From DATCJU01 sp036562635 (GTDB lineage: Bacteria > Actinomycetota > Actinomycetes > Mycobacteriales > Pseudonocardiaceae), in the NCBI GenBank assembly GCA_036562635.1, contig DATCJU010000025.1, forward strand, positions 1 through 39,834: DNA of 39,834 nucleotides, in the 5' to 3' direction. A program made the translations under genes and the position numbers. Positions 1-8,907 of the stretch are shown here, one piece after another; the first letter of the stretch is position 1, and each line of letters opens with the position of its first letter. The notes beneath the pieces are model-generated. The model made no database searches and was not told the DNA's origin. It was given only the letters and a program-made list of their open reading frames with translations.

Positions 1-2202
1 GATGTAGTTCTGGCTGTACGGGGTACGGGCCTGCCGCAGGTACTTGGCGTAGGCACGCAGCAGCGCGGCCTGACGCCAGGTCAGTCCGGCGCACAGCACG
101 AGCGCGTTGAACCGGTCGACCTCGGCCTCACCGTTCCAGGCGGCGACGAAGGCGTCCTGGAAGCGGGCGCGCAGCTCCTCCGGGTCCTCCTCGGCCAGCC
201 GCTCCAGCACCGACGACTCGATGCGCAGGCCGAAGTCGTAGATCCAGCACCGGGTGCCGTCCTCGCGGTGCACCTCGTAGGGTCGCTCGTCGACGACCTC
301 CACACCCATCTGCTGCAGCAGCGGCAGCACCGCGGACAGCGTGATCCGTCGGCCGGCCAGGTACAGCTTGAACCGCCGCTCCCCCGGCTCGGCGTTCGCC
401 GGCACGTAGAAGAGGACGTCCAGGGCGCCGGGCTCGGCCAGGGCCTCCAGCCGCCGCAGGTCCTGCAGGCCCTCCGCGGCGCTGAAGTCCTCCTTGTACG
501 CCTCGGGGAAGGCGTTGGCCAGGCGCTGGCCCATCTCGCTGATGGTCTCCGCACTCACCGAAACGGCGGCGCCACCGCTCTCGGTCGCGGCGCGGTGCTC
601 GGCCAGCACCGCCTCGACCATCTCGTCGTCCCAACCGCGGACCGCGGCCTCCAGCTGCTCCTGGATCCACGCGGTGTCCGGCTCCACCTGCCGGGACGGA
701 TCGGTGTGCACGGTGAAGTGCACCCGCGCCAGGGAGGACTCGCCGACCCGGGCGCTGTACTGCAGCCCGGTGCCGTGCAGCTCGGCGAGCAGCACGTCCT
801 GCATCGCCAGCCGGCTCGTGGTGGTGTAGCGGTCCCGCGGCAGGTAGACCAGGCAGGAGAAGAACCGACCGTAGGGGTCACGCCGCAGGAACAGCCGCAG
901 CTTGGGCCGCTCGGCCAGGGCGAGCACCCCGGTGACGGTCTCGTAGAGCGTGTCCAGGTCGGTCGCGAACAGCTCGGTGCGCGGGTAGTTCTGGATCACC
1001 TCCAGCATCCGCTGGCCCGAGTAGGACTCCAGCGGCAGCCCGGCCCGGTGGATCACCTCACGCACCCGGCGCTCGACGACCGGGATGTCCAGCACGTCCT
1101 CGTGCAGGGCCGAGGTGGTGAACATGCCGAGGAAGCGGTGCTCCCCGGACACCTCGCCCTGCTCGTTGAACGTCTTCACCCCCACGTAGAAGGGGTAGAC
1201 CGGCTGGTGCACGGTGGAGGGGGCGCTGGCCTGGGTCAGGACCAGCAGCTCCTTCTTCAGTTCCTGCGCCGTGCCGTCCGGGCCGGCGGTGAAGCTCCGT
1301 GCGGCCAGGCTGTCCCGGCGCAGCACCCCCAGCCCGGAGGCCAGTACCGCACGCAGTGCGGGCCGGCCGCCCGTGGCCGGGTCCTGGACCAGCTCGTAGT
1401 GCCGGTAGCCCAGGAAGGTGAAGTGTCCCTCGACCAGCCAGCGCAGCAGCGCCGCACCGTCGGCGACCTCCTCCGGGGCCAGCGGCGGCGGGTTCTGCTC
1501 CAGCTGGTCGGCGAGGGTCAGGGCGGCCGTGGCCATCTTCTCGGTGTCCTCGACGACCTCACGGACGTCGTTGAGCACCGACAGCAGCCGCTGCTCGATC
1601 TCCCGGGCCCGCTCGGAGTCGGTGATCAGGTCGATCTCGATGTGCATCCAGGACTCGGCGAGGCCGTCCGCCGGCGGCCGCTCCGGGTCCCCGTCGACCA
1701 CGATCTCCCGCAGCCCACCGGCCACGTCCCGCCGCACCACGAGGATCGGGTGCACCACCCGCTGGACCTGGACGCCGCTGCGGGACAGCTCGGCCGCCAC
1801 CGAGTCCACCAGGTACGGCATGTCGTCGGTCACCATCTGGATGACCGTGGCCGGGCAGGCCCAGCCGTCCTCGGCCCTGGTGGGGTTGAAGACCCGGACC
1901 GCCGGACGTCCCGGTGCCCGTTCCTCCGCGAGCTGGCGGTGGGAGCGAAGCGTGCCCACCAGGTCCGCGGGCTCGTCGTCCAGGATCTCCTCGGCCGGGA
2001 CGTGGCGGTAGTAGAGCCGGAGCAGGTTCTCCAGGTCCGGCGCGGTCTCCGCCGCCCGTTCCAGGAGCTGGTCACGGGCTCGTTCGGGGTCGAGGAACTG
2101 ATCGAGGCTTCCGTCACGCCGCTCGCCGGCCAGGCCGCTCTCCGGGCCTACCTGCTGCGAGCGAACCGACGCTGAGCTCACCGGGAAAGAGGTTGAAGAC
2201 AT
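1..2202 (-). CDS. gdh: NAD-specific glutamate dehydrogenase, large (180-kDa) type, N-terminal part
   Basis: The frame is open without a stop from the ATG at 2202 to the left edge, so this is the first 734 residues of a protein that normally exceeds 1,500. Such enzymes oxidatively deaminate glutamate to 2-oxoglutarate with NAD+ in the cytoplasm; the visible part would be the N-terminal regulatory ACT-like segments, and the catalytic domain lies outside the window. The reading MTDDMPYLVDSVAAELSRSG near residue 120, followed by VQRVVHPILVVRRD, is typical of the family. A purine-rich CGGAG lies just before the start. A 635-codon open frame on the opposite strand (268-2175) is a GC-rich shadow. 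The gene lies downstream of the TPR/GGDEF gene and ettA on the same strand. Family call is firm; the C-terminus cannot be judged. Confidence 0.88.
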   Translation of the reverse strand, partial: MSSTSFPVSSASVRSQQVGPESGLAGERRDGSLDQFLDPERARDQLLERAAETAPDLENLLRLYYRHVPAEEILDDEPADLVGTLRSHRQLAEERAPGRPAVRVFNPTRAEDGWACPATVIQMVTDDMPYLVDSVAAELSRSGVQVQRVVHPILVVRRDVAGGLREIVVDGDPERPPADGLAESWMHIEIDLITDSERAREIEQRLLSVLNDVREVVEDTEKMATAALTLADQLEQNPPPLAPEEVADGAALLRWLVEGHFTFLGYRHYELVQDPATGGRPALRAVLASGLGVLRRDSLAARSFTAGPDGTAQELKKELLVLTQASAPSTVHQPVYPFYVGVKTFNEQGEVSGEHRFLGMFTTSALHEDVLDIPVVERRVREVIHRAGLPLESYSGQRMLEVIQNYPRTELFATDLDTLYETVTGVLALAERPKLRLFLRRDPYGRFFSCLVYLPRDRYTTTSRLAMQDVLLAELHGTGLQYSARVGESSLARVHFTVHTDPSRQVEPDTAWIQEQLEAAVRGWDDEMVEAVLAEHRAATESGGAAVSVSAETISEMGQRLANAFPEAYKEDFSAAEGLQDLRRLEALAEPGALDVLFYVPANAEPGERRFKLYLAGRRITLSAVLPLLQQMGVEVVDERPYEVHREDGTRCWIYDFGLRIESSVLERLAEEDPEELRARFQDAFVAAWNGEAEVDRFNALVLCAGLTWRQAALLRAYAKYLRQARTPYSQNYI

Positions 2203-2365
2203 CGCTCCGAAGCTCCACGCGTTCGCGGCACTCCGCTGTGCCGACCAATCACCCACCCTAGCCACCTGATGTGACCCGGGTGGCACCGGGGGCTGAACGG
2301 TGGTAGGGAGCAATGCGGGCGCTGAGCAGCGGAATCGGTTTCCGGATCGATCAGGCGTTCTCACG

Positions 2366-2400
2366 CCGGGTTACCCGGCATCACCCACCCGGTAACCCGG
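2366..2400 (-). terminator. Hairpin downstream of the TPR/GGDEF gene
   Basis: Perfect 10-base arms (CCGGGTTACC at 2366-2375 and GGTAACCCGG at 2391-2400) with a 15-base loop begin 20 bases after the stop of the 2421-6281 gene. There is no U-run, which is common for actinobacterial terminators. It would separate this gene from the glutamate dehydrogenase. Confidence 0.55.
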
Positions 2401-2420
2401 TCGAGTGAACAGCGACGCCC

Positions 2421-5400
2421 TCAGCTCAGGGCCTCCGGGGGAATCCACACCTGGTCCCGTGGCAGGTCGATCAGCCGGGGAACCGACCCGCTCCCGGGCT
2501 CCGGCCGCTCCGACCCGTGTCGGGCACCGGGAACCGACGTCTCCCGCCCGTGCTGGCCGGTTCCGGCGCCGTGGGTGGACACGCCGGACAGGTGGAGCGG
2601 TTCCACCCGCCACATCAGCTCGGTCATCCCCTCCCGGTCCCGCTCCGGTTCCAGGCGCAGGGGGGTGATGACCGCTGTCCGCTCGGTGGCCGACTCCGGT
2701 GGCACCGTGTCCGCTCGACCTCCGGCCCGACCGATCGGGATGTCCTCGCCCACCGTGTCCCGTGCCGAGGTGTCCGCAGCACCCGGCCTCCGGTGCCGGC
2801 CGCCCTGGGGACGGCCCGCGGCCTCACCCGTGTCCGGGGTCGTGGACTCCGCCCCGGCGGCACGGCCGAGCCACAGATCCAGCTCGTCGGGATGCTCACG
2901 CCGACTGGTCTCGTAGGCGACGAGAGCCTCGGCGAGCAACTCGCCCAGAGCGAGCTGCTTCCGGCTGCCCTGGTCGGGGTCCTCCGACCCCTCGTCGTGG
3001 TGATCGCCGGTGTCGTCGTCCTCGGCTCCACCCGACACCACCTCCAGGTGGCGTCGCCGGATCGTCCGACGGCGCCGAGCGGACTCACCAGAGGAAAGGT
3101 CGGTCGTCCCGGACGCCACGGTGTCCGCACCCGCGCCGGAAGGCCGATCCGTGGAAGTCGACGGCTCGACCGCAGGCTCCGGCTCGGAGGGCCGCGGTTC
3201 GGGATCCGGAGCCGGCGACGGCTCCGGGGGAACCGGTGACGGCTCCGGCACGGGCGGAACCAGCGGTTCCGGCGCCGGGGGCATCGGCTCGGGCTCCGGG
3301 GGAACCGGGGGTGGTTCGGGTACCGGAGGCACCGGTGACAGTTCGGGAGGCGACGGCACCGTGCCGGTGGCCGGAACGGTGCTCGGGCGGACCGCCCAGA
3401 GCTCCGAGTCGTCCGCTGTCACCGGTCGGTCCGGTTCCTGCCCCGACGGCGGGGAGACGGACACCGGGACCTCGTCCGTCGTGTCCCGGTCCTCCGGGGT
3501 CCTCACCGGTACCTGCGGGGTGGTCCCGTCGGTCCCAGAACTGCTCGGAAGCGGCTCGGCCGGGGAACTGGGCAGCACCAGAGAGTCCCAGCCCGCCCAC
3601 GGATCGACTGTCTGGTCCACCGGGGTGGCCGGCGCGGTGGCGACGACCGGTTCCACCGGGGACGTCTCCGCCGGCCACGGGTCCGTCCGCTCCTTCCCGG
3701 ACACCGACACAGGCTCCGGGTCACGCACGGACTCCGGGTCACGAGGGAAGGGCGCCACGAGAGCGGCCCCCAGCTCCTTCTCCGCCGGAGGCTCGGGTGC
3801 GGCGTGCCGCCGGGAACGCCGTTCCGCCTGCACCGGTAGGTCGATGCTCTCCGGACGCCGGTGTCGCCCGCTTCCCGAGTCGACGGAGTCCACCACGGGG
3901 GACATGACCGGAATCTCCCCGGTGGCCTCCGGGAGCGCGAGATCGATCCGGGCTGCCGTCGGCTCGTGGTCGAGGGTCGGGTTGCCCGGGCCGGCGACGA
4001 TCGGAGCGTGCAGCCCGTCGAGGGCCGGCCCACCCGATTGGGTCGAACCACCCGAGTCGTCGCCGGGCCGCGTGTCCGGGGCGTCCTCGGCATCCAGCAG
4101 CAGGTGCCAGGCCAGGGACTGCTCGCCGGAGCTCGGTGTCGGGTGATCGGCGTCCGAGGTCTGCTGCTCCTCCGTGTCCCCGGCGATCGCTTCGTCCAGA
4201 GCCTCGGCGAGGTGTTTGCCCGTGGTGACGGGTGGCGTACCGGGGCCCAGCCGCGACGCCGCGCGACGCCCGGCTCGCCCGGTCGTCGGGTCGGTGGTCC
4301 GCGTGGTGGGATCGAACGCCTCGGCACCGACCGCGAGCGCCGTCGGCTGCTCACCGAACATCTGCCGCCACCGCTGGCGCTCCACGCTCCGCCGACCACC
4401 GAGATCGGCGGGTTCGGGCGGCAGCGCGGGGCCCGCCTCCGCGTTCGTCTCCGCGGGAGCGGGCGCGGCGGACGCCTCCTTAGGGGTGTCACCGTCCGGC
4501 GACGGTGCCTGGTCGGTCACCGACGCCTGGTCCCCCTTCGACACCCGGCCCGACGGCGCGGGAGAGGCGGTGTCGGCCGTGGGGTCCGTCGGGTCCGCGT
4601 CCTGCTCAGCAGCACGCCGCCGGCCCACGGGGAGCTCGACCACCACCCGGTTCCGACCGCCGTCCTTGGCCGCCTGCAACGCCCGATCCGCGGCGGCGAG
4701 CAGGGTGTCCCGGTCACCGCCCGGACGGTGCATCGCAACCCCGGCACTCACCGTGACGTCCAGCCCCTGGGCCAGGGCCGACCAGTCGATCCGGGTCACG
4801 CTGTCCCGCACCCGGTCCGCCCACTTCTCGGCCTGTTCCTGGGAGGTGTCGGGGAGCAGGACGGCGAGACGGTCACCGTCGAGACGGCCCAACACCGCAT
4901 CCCGGGGCGCCGCCTCGCGGAGTGTCTCGGCCACCCGCCGCAGCACCTGGTCCCCCACCGAGTGCAGGTGGGTGTCGTCGGCCTGCTGCGCGGGCCGGTC
5001 CACCCCCAACACGGCCAGGGCGAGCGGGCCGGTGGTCTCCCCGGTGTCGGTCTCCTGCGCGGTGTCCAGTGCCGCGTTCAGTCGACGCTGGAACCCGGCC
5101 CGGCTCAGCCATCCGGCGAGCTCGTCGTTCTCCGACGGCCGCGGGACGGGACGGGTTACGGGTCGACGTGTGGACAGCAGTGCGGCGACCTGCTCCTGGA
5201 GTCCGCCGAACTCCTTGTGTCCGGCGGCGAACCGCTCGGCCAGCCGCAGTCGGGCGGTGTGCACGGACCACTGCCGACGACGTTCGGCGGCGTAGGCGGT
5301 CCGCAGGCACTGCAGGGCCGCGTCCGACTCGCCGTCCAGCTCGTACACCTGGGACAGGGCGGTCAGGCTCTCGGCCAGCAGGGCGTCCTGCCTGTGCCGC

Positions 5401-6281
5401 TCCCCGGTGTTCACCGCGTCCAGCAGCAGGGTCCGGGCCCCGTCCAGCTCACCGGCCGGAAGGCGCAGTCGGGTCGCCAGGGCCACCCGCAACCACCCGG
5501 CGGGGGAGGCGGCCACGGCACGCACCGGCTGCTCCAGTACCGGCCGGGCAATCTCGGCCGCGTCTTGGGGGCGGTCGGAGTCCAACAGGCTGCGGACCAG
5601 TTCCAGGGTGAGGTTGCCGGCGGCGTGACCGCCGTCCAGCGCCGGGTCGGCCAGCTCCCCGAGCAACGCCAGCCCTTCCTCGGCTGCCGCCACCGCCGCC
5701 GGGAAGTCACCCCGACGGCGGTGGCGTGCGGAAGCCACGGCACGCAGCAGGGCGCGGTGCAGCTGACGGATCTCGGGTTCCAGGTCGGGGTCGTCCTGGT
5801 AGAGCTGGTCGGCCTCGTCCAGGACCGCGGCCAGTTCCGCGCCACGGCCCAGATGGCCCAGGCAGTCGGTCAGCTCCACCAGAGCCCCGGCCCGGAGTGC
5901 CGGCGGGAGCGATCCGGCACTCAGCATCGGCTGCAGGATGCCGAACCCGGTCAGCGGGGCACCGACCGCACGGGCGGCCCGGGCGAGCTCCACCCGCAGC
6001 CGCCAGGCGAGGTCCTGCTCCCCGGCGGACTCGGCGTCCCGCAGCACGGGCAGGGCCCGCTCGACGACCTCGGCGCCACGTCCGAGCCGGTTGAGTGCGA
6101 ACACCACCAGTGCATCGGACCGCAGCCGCAACGGCTCGTCCCGGCGCAGGGTGGCCAGTTTCGCAGCCCGTTCCCCGAGCACCAGAGCCAGTTCGGGCGC
6201 CCGCCACCGCAGCTCCCAGGCAGCTTCGAACAGCTCGCTCGCCTCGCCGCCGTCCGCCGGCGCCACGCCCAAGAACGCCAC
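2421..6281 (-). CDS. TPR-repeat protein with degenerate GGDEF domain and long proline-rich C-terminus
   Basis: This is a 1,286-residue cytoplasmic protein. Residues 10-345 are helical TPR-like repeats. Residues 385-550 match a diguanylate cyclase fold (LALAVLGVD, then SVGDQVLRRVAETLR, and VSAGVAMHRPGGDRDTLLAAADRALQAAKDGGRNRV near the end). At the active-site loop (466-470) the GGDEF signature reads DGDRL after RL, so the first Gly and the catalytic Glu are lost. Diguanylate cyclase activity is therefore unlikely; GTP or c-di-GMP sensing, or a scaffold role, is more plausible. Residues 555-1286 are disordered, rich in Pro, Glu, Asp, Ser and Thr, with a dense PxPEP stretch coded at about 3175-3360, and end in WIPPEALS. 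The start is GTG with a weak ribosome site. It sits between ettA and gdh, which are close neighbours in mycobacteria as I recall, so it may be a lineage insertion. Specific function unknown. Confidence 0.8.
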   Translation of the reverse strand: MAFLGVAPADGGEASELFEAAWELRWRAPELALVLGERAAKLATLRRDEPLRLRSDALVVFALNRLGRGAEVVERALPVLRDAESAGEQDLAWRLRVELARAARAVGAPLTGFGILQPMLSAGSLPPALRAGALVELTDCLGHLGRGAELAAVLDEADQLYQDDPDLEPEIRQLHRALLRAVASARHRRRGDFPAAVAAAEEGLALLGELADPALDGGHAAGNLTLELVRSLLDSDRPQDAAEIARPVLEQPVRAVAASPAGWLRVALATRLRLPAGELDGARTLLLDAVNTGERHRQDALLAESLTALSQVYELDGESDAALQCLRTAYAAERRRQWSVHTARLRLAERFAAGHKEFGGLQEQVAALLSTRRPVTRPVPRPSENDELAGWLSRAGFQRRLNAALDTAQETDTGETTGPLALAVLGVDRPAQQADDTHLHSVGDQVLRRVAETLREAAPRDAVLGRLDGDRLAVLLPDTSQEQAEKWADRVRDSVTRIDWSALAQGLDVTVSAGVAMHRPGGDRDTLLAAADRALQAAKDGGRNRVVVELPVGRRRAAEQDADPTDPTADTASPAPSGRVSKGDQASVTDQAPSPDGDTPKEASAAPAPAETNAEAGPALPPEPADLGGRRSVERQRWRQMFGEQPTALAVGAEAFDPTTRTTDPTTGRAGRRAASRLGPGTPPVTTGKHLAEALDEAIAGDTEEQQTSDADHPTPSSGEQSLAWHLLLDAEDAPDTRPGDDSGGSTQSGGPALDGLHAPIVAGPGNPTLDHEPTAARIDLALPEATGEIPVMSPVVDSVDSGSGRHRRPESIDLPVQAERRSRRHAAPEPPAEKELGAALVAPFPRDPESVRDPEPVSVSGKERTDPWPAETSPVEPVVATAPATPVDQTVDPWAGWDSLVLPSSPAEPLPSSSGTDGTTPQVPVRTPEDRDTTDEVPVSVSPPSGQEPDRPVTADDSELWAVRPSTVPATGTVPSPPELSPVPPVPEPPPVPPEPEPMPPAPEPLVPPVPEPSPVPPEPSPAPDPEPRPSEPEPAVEPSTSTDRPSGAGADTVASGTTDLSSGESARRRRTIRRRHLEVVSGGAEDDDTGDHHDEGSEDPDQGSRKQLALGELLAEALVAYETSRREHPDELDLWLGRAAGAESTTPDTGEAAGRPQGGRHRRPGAADTSARDTVGEDIPIGRAGGRADTVPPESATERTAVITPLRLEPERDREGMTELMWRVEPLHLSGVSTHGAGTGQHGRETSVPGARHGSERPEPGSGSVPRLIDLPRDQVWIPPEALS
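3175..3360. repeat. Low-complexity region coding Pro/Glu repeats
   Basis: The DNA is built from short GGNTCNGGN-like units that code, on the minus strand, for runs of PVPPEP and PEPxPxPP inside the tail of the 2421-6281 protein. It is imperfect and in frame. It marks a flexible linker and a site prone to slippage. Confidence 0.7.
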
Positions 6282-6335
6282 TACCGGTCGCCCCGCTCAC
6301 TCCCTCGACTGGTCACACACCGATGATCGAGTGTG

Positions 6336-8012
6336 TCAGTCCCGGGTCAGCTTCCGGTAGGTGACCCGGTGCGGACGAGCCGCCTCCGGACCGAGACGCT
6401 CGATCTTGTTCTTCTCGTAGGCCTCGAAGTTGCCCTCGAACCAGAACCACTTGGCCGGGTTCTCCTCGGTGCCCTCCCAGGCCAGGATGTGCGTGGCGAC
6501 CCGGTCCAGGAACCACCGGTCGTGGGAGATGACCACGGCACAGCCGGGGAACTTCTCCAGCGCGTTCTCCAGCGAGCCCAGGGTCTCCACGTCCAGGTCG
6601 TTGGTCGGCTCGTCCAGCAGGATCAGGTTGCCGCCCTGTTTGAGGGTCAGCGCCAGGTTCAGCCGGTTGCGCTCACCGCCGGAGAGCACACCGGCCGGCT
6701 TCTGCTGGTCCGGCCCCTTGAAGCCGAAGGCGCTGACGTAGGCGCGCGACGGCATCTCCACCTGGCCGACCTGGATGTAGTCCAGCCCGTCGGAGACGAC
6801 CTCCCACACCGTCTTGTTCGGGTCGATCCCCTCCCGGTTCTGGTCGACGTAGGACAGCTTGACCGTCTCACCGATGCGGACCGTGCCCGAGTCCGGCTGC
6901 TCCAGACCCACGATGGTCTTGAACAGCGTGGTCTTGCCGACGCCGTTGGGGCCGATGACACCGACGATGCCGTTCCGCGGCAGGGTGAAGGACAGGTCGT
7001 CGATCAGCAGACGGTCACCGAAGCCCTTGCGGAGGTGCTCCACCTCCACCACGACGTTGCCCAGCCGCGGCCCCGGCGGAATCTGGATCTCCTCGAAGTC
7101 CAGCTTCCGCATCTTCTCGGCCTCGGCCGCCATCTCCTCGTACCGCTGGAGACGGGCCTTGGACTTGGCCTGCCGGGCCCTGGCGTTGGACCGGACCCAG
7201 GCCAGCTCCTCCTTGAGGCGCTTCTGCAGCTTGGCGTCCTTCTTGCCCTGGACCGCCAGCCGCTCGGCCTTCTTCTCCAGGTACGTCGAGTAGTTGCCCT
7301 GGTAGGGGTAGGCGCGACCCCGGTCCAGCTCCAGGATCCACTCGGCGACGTTGTCCAGGAAGTACCGGTCGTGGGTCACCGCCAGCACCGTGCCCGGGTA
7401 CTGGGCGAGGTGCTGCTCCAGCCACTGCACGCTCTCGGCGTCCAGGTGGTTGGTGGGCTCGTCCAGCAGCAGCAGGTCGGGCTTGGACAGCAGCAGCTTG
7501 CACAGCGCGACCCGGCGTCGCTCACCTCCGGAGAGCGTCCGGACGTCCGCGTCGGGCGGCGGGCAGCGCAGGGCGTCCATCGCCTGCTCGAGCTGGGAGT
7601 CGAGGTCCCACGCGTCGGCGTGGTCCAGCTCCTCCTGGAGCTTGCCCATCTCCTCCATCAGCTCGTCGGAGTAGTCGGTCGCCAGCTTCTCGGCGATCTC
7701 GTTGAACCGATCGAGCTTCCGCTTGATCTCGCCGACGCCCTCCTCGACGTTGCCGAGCACGGTCTTTTCCTCGTTGAGCGGCGGCTCCTGCAGCAGGATC
7801 CCCACCGTGTAACCCGGAGCGAGGTACGCGTCGCCGTTGTTGGGTTGGTCGAGTCCCGCCATGATTCGCAGCACGCTCGACTTGCCGGCCCCGTTGGGAC
7901 CGACAACGCCGATCTTGGCGCCAGGGAGGAAGTCGAGGCTGACGTCATCGAGGATGACCTTGTCCCCGTGCGCCTTGCGCACCTTCCTCATGCTGTAGAT
8001 GAACTCGGCCAT
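6336..8012 (-). CDS. ettA: Energy-dependent translational throttle protein EttA (ABC-F ATPase)
   Basis: This is a 558-residue protein, close to the usual length of EttA (about 555). EttA binds the ribosomal E site and gates the first peptide bond according to the ADP/ATP ratio. It has two ABC cassettes: Walker A GPNGAGKSS, signature LSGGERRR and Walker B LLLLDEPTNHLD in the first; GPNGVGKTT, LSGGERNR and LILLDEPTNDLD in the second. The lysine/arginine-rich arm and linker (KKAERLAVQGKKDAKLQKRL) lie between them, and no membrane domain is present. An upstream in-frame extension to 8126 is rejected because MAEFIYSMRKVRKAHGDK is the conserved N-terminus. The start has no Shine-Dalgarno; TACGAT lies 7 bases upstream (8020-8025), suggesting a leaderless mRNA. 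Neighbours gdh and ssb fit the mycobacterial Rv2476c-Rv2478c order as recalled. Confidence 0.95.
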   Translation of the reverse strand: MAEFIYSMRKVRKAHGDKVILDDVSLDFLPGAKIGVVGPNGAGKSSVLRIMAGLDQPNNGDAYLAPGYTVGILLQEPPLNEEKTVLGNVEEGVGEIKRKLDRFNEIAEKLATDYSDELMEEMGKLQEELDHADAWDLDSQLEQAMDALRCPPPDADVRTLSGGERRRVALCKLLLSKPDLLLLDEPTNHLDAESVQWLEQHLAQYPGTVLAVTHDRYFLDNVAEWILELDRGRAYPYQGNYSTYLEKKAERLAVQGKKDAKLQKRLKEELAWVRSNARARQAKSKARLQRYEEMAAEAEKMRKLDFEEIQIPPGPRLGNVVVEVEHLRKGFGDRLLIDDLSFTLPRNGIVGVIGPNGVGKTTLFKTIVGLEQPDSGTVRIGETVKLSYVDQNREGIDPNKTVWEVVSDGLDYIQVGQVEMPSRAYVSAFGFKGPDQQKPAGVLSGGERNRLNLALTLKQGGNLILLDEPTNDLDVETLGSLENALEKFPGCAVVISHDRWFLDRVATHILAWEGTEENPAKWFWFEGNFEAYEKNKIERLGPEAARPHRVTYRKLTRD

Positions 8013-8160
8013 AGCCGCGATCGTACGGCGCTCACGGACAGCGAGGTACCTCGGTGGGGAGGTCCGGCACACGAGTGGACCATTCCGCCGTTCGCGTGCA
8101 GGCATCATGAGGAAATTCGCGCTCACGGTCAGGTCGCCCTGGACGGCCGCCCGGAATCCC

Positions 8161-8640
8161 TCACCCTGACGGAGTAGTCACCAGTTCGGCGGTGTCACCT
8201 GCCCGTGCGGTCACCGCCGGAGCTCGCGCGAGTTCCCGGTCTCCTCGATCCGACGGCCCCTCCCGTTCCGCCCCGACGGACACGGTGGGGCGGCGCACCT
8301 CCACGGTGCACCGGGCCAGGTCGGGCCCCACGGCGTACGCCTCCAGCTCGGCGGTGGAGCGCCGCACACCGTCGAGCTCGTACTCGCGGGTGTACAGCCG
8401 GCCGGTCACCACGACCGGGTCCCCCTTGGTCAGCGAGGCGGCCACCCCGGCGGCAAGCCGACGCCAGCAGGTGACGGTGACGTAGAACCGTCCCCGGTCC
8501 GTCCACCGCCCCTGCTCGGGGTCGAACCGGCGATCGGTGCTGACCATGCGGAAGCTGGCCACCTCGGTGCCGTCGGCGATCTGCCGGTGGTGCGGCTCGG
8601 TGATCACCTTGCCCACCAGCGCCACGGTCGTCGGGTTCAC
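8161..8640 (-). CDS. ssb: Single-stranded DNA-binding protein paralogue (SsbB-like)
   Basis: This is a 159-residue protein. The OB-fold covers roughly residues 1-110 (NPTTVALVGKVITEP, ASFRMVSTDRR, RGRFYVTVTCWRRLA, GDPVVVTGRLYTREYE). It should bind ssDNA as an oligomer. The C-terminus ends VTTPSG and lacks the acidic DDDIPF-like tip by which the housekeeping SSB recruits repair and replication proteins. It is therefore more likely the accessory paralogue found upstream of ettA in actinobacteria. The start is GTG at 8640, preceded by GAGAGGAG; the longer ATG-initiated frame to 8829 codes for unconserved sequence. It lies 148 bases upstream of ettA on the same strand. Confidence 0.88.
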   Translation of the reverse strand: MNPTTVALVGKVITEPHHRQIADGTEVASFRMVSTDRRFDPEQGRWTDRGRFYVTVTCWRRLAAGVAASLTKGDPVVVTGRLYTREYELDGVRRSTAELEAYAVGPDLARCTVEVRRPTVSVGAEREGPSDRGDRELARAPAVTARAGDTAELVTTPSG

Positions 8641-8852
8641 AAGGGCTCCTCTCGTCTCGCGCCGTGTTCCTGCCGGCCGCTCCCACGGCCGTCGCCGGCA
8701 GCATGGCGCGGTTCGACGTGACCGCACAGACACTCCGCGGAGCCTGTGGACGAACCCGGCGGTTGTGGACAAGTTCTCCGGACCGTTTCCCCTCCACGCC
8801 CCGACACCGTCCCCTGACGCCGTCACCACCTCGTACGATCCCCACCCTCTTC

Positions 8853-8901
8853 ATGAGTGAGTACACACTCATTGACACGAGTGAGTGCTCACTCATAGAG
8901 T
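8853..8901 (+). promoter_or_regulatory. TetR promoter with two operator-like palindromes
   Basis: Palindrome 1 at 8853-8872 reads ATGAGTG-6-CACTCAT. Palindrome 2 at 8879-8894 reads GAGTGAG-TG-CTCACTC with perfect arms. The centres are 24 bases apart. A -35 TTGACA (8872-8877) and a -10 TAGAGT (8896-8901) with an 18-base spacer surround palindrome 2, so it fills the promoter spacer. Transcription would begin at or next to the A of the ATG at 8908. The layout predicts tight autorepression by the TetR protein encoded immediately downstream. Confidence 0.75.
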
Positions 8902-8907
8902 GGTCGC

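Noticed and set aside
268..2175. 635-codon open frame on the plus strand
   Set aside because: It is antisense to the glutamate dehydrogenase. Its product is Gln/His/Arg/Gly-rich without domain features, typical of GC-rich shadow frames.
3175..3360. Repeat-rich DNA as a possible CRISPR or minisatellite array
   Set aside because: Units are short, imperfect and in frame; they code for a Pro/Glu-rich linker.
6315..6336. Short hairpin ACACAC/GTGTGT at the ettA stop as a terminator
   Set aside because: The arms are only 6 bases, overlap the stop codon and have no U-run; transcription into the next gene is plausible.
3861..8177. Long plus-strand frames (3861-6326 and 6333-8177)
   Set aside because: They mirror the TPR/GGDEF and ettA genes, whose minus-strand proteins have clear motifs.
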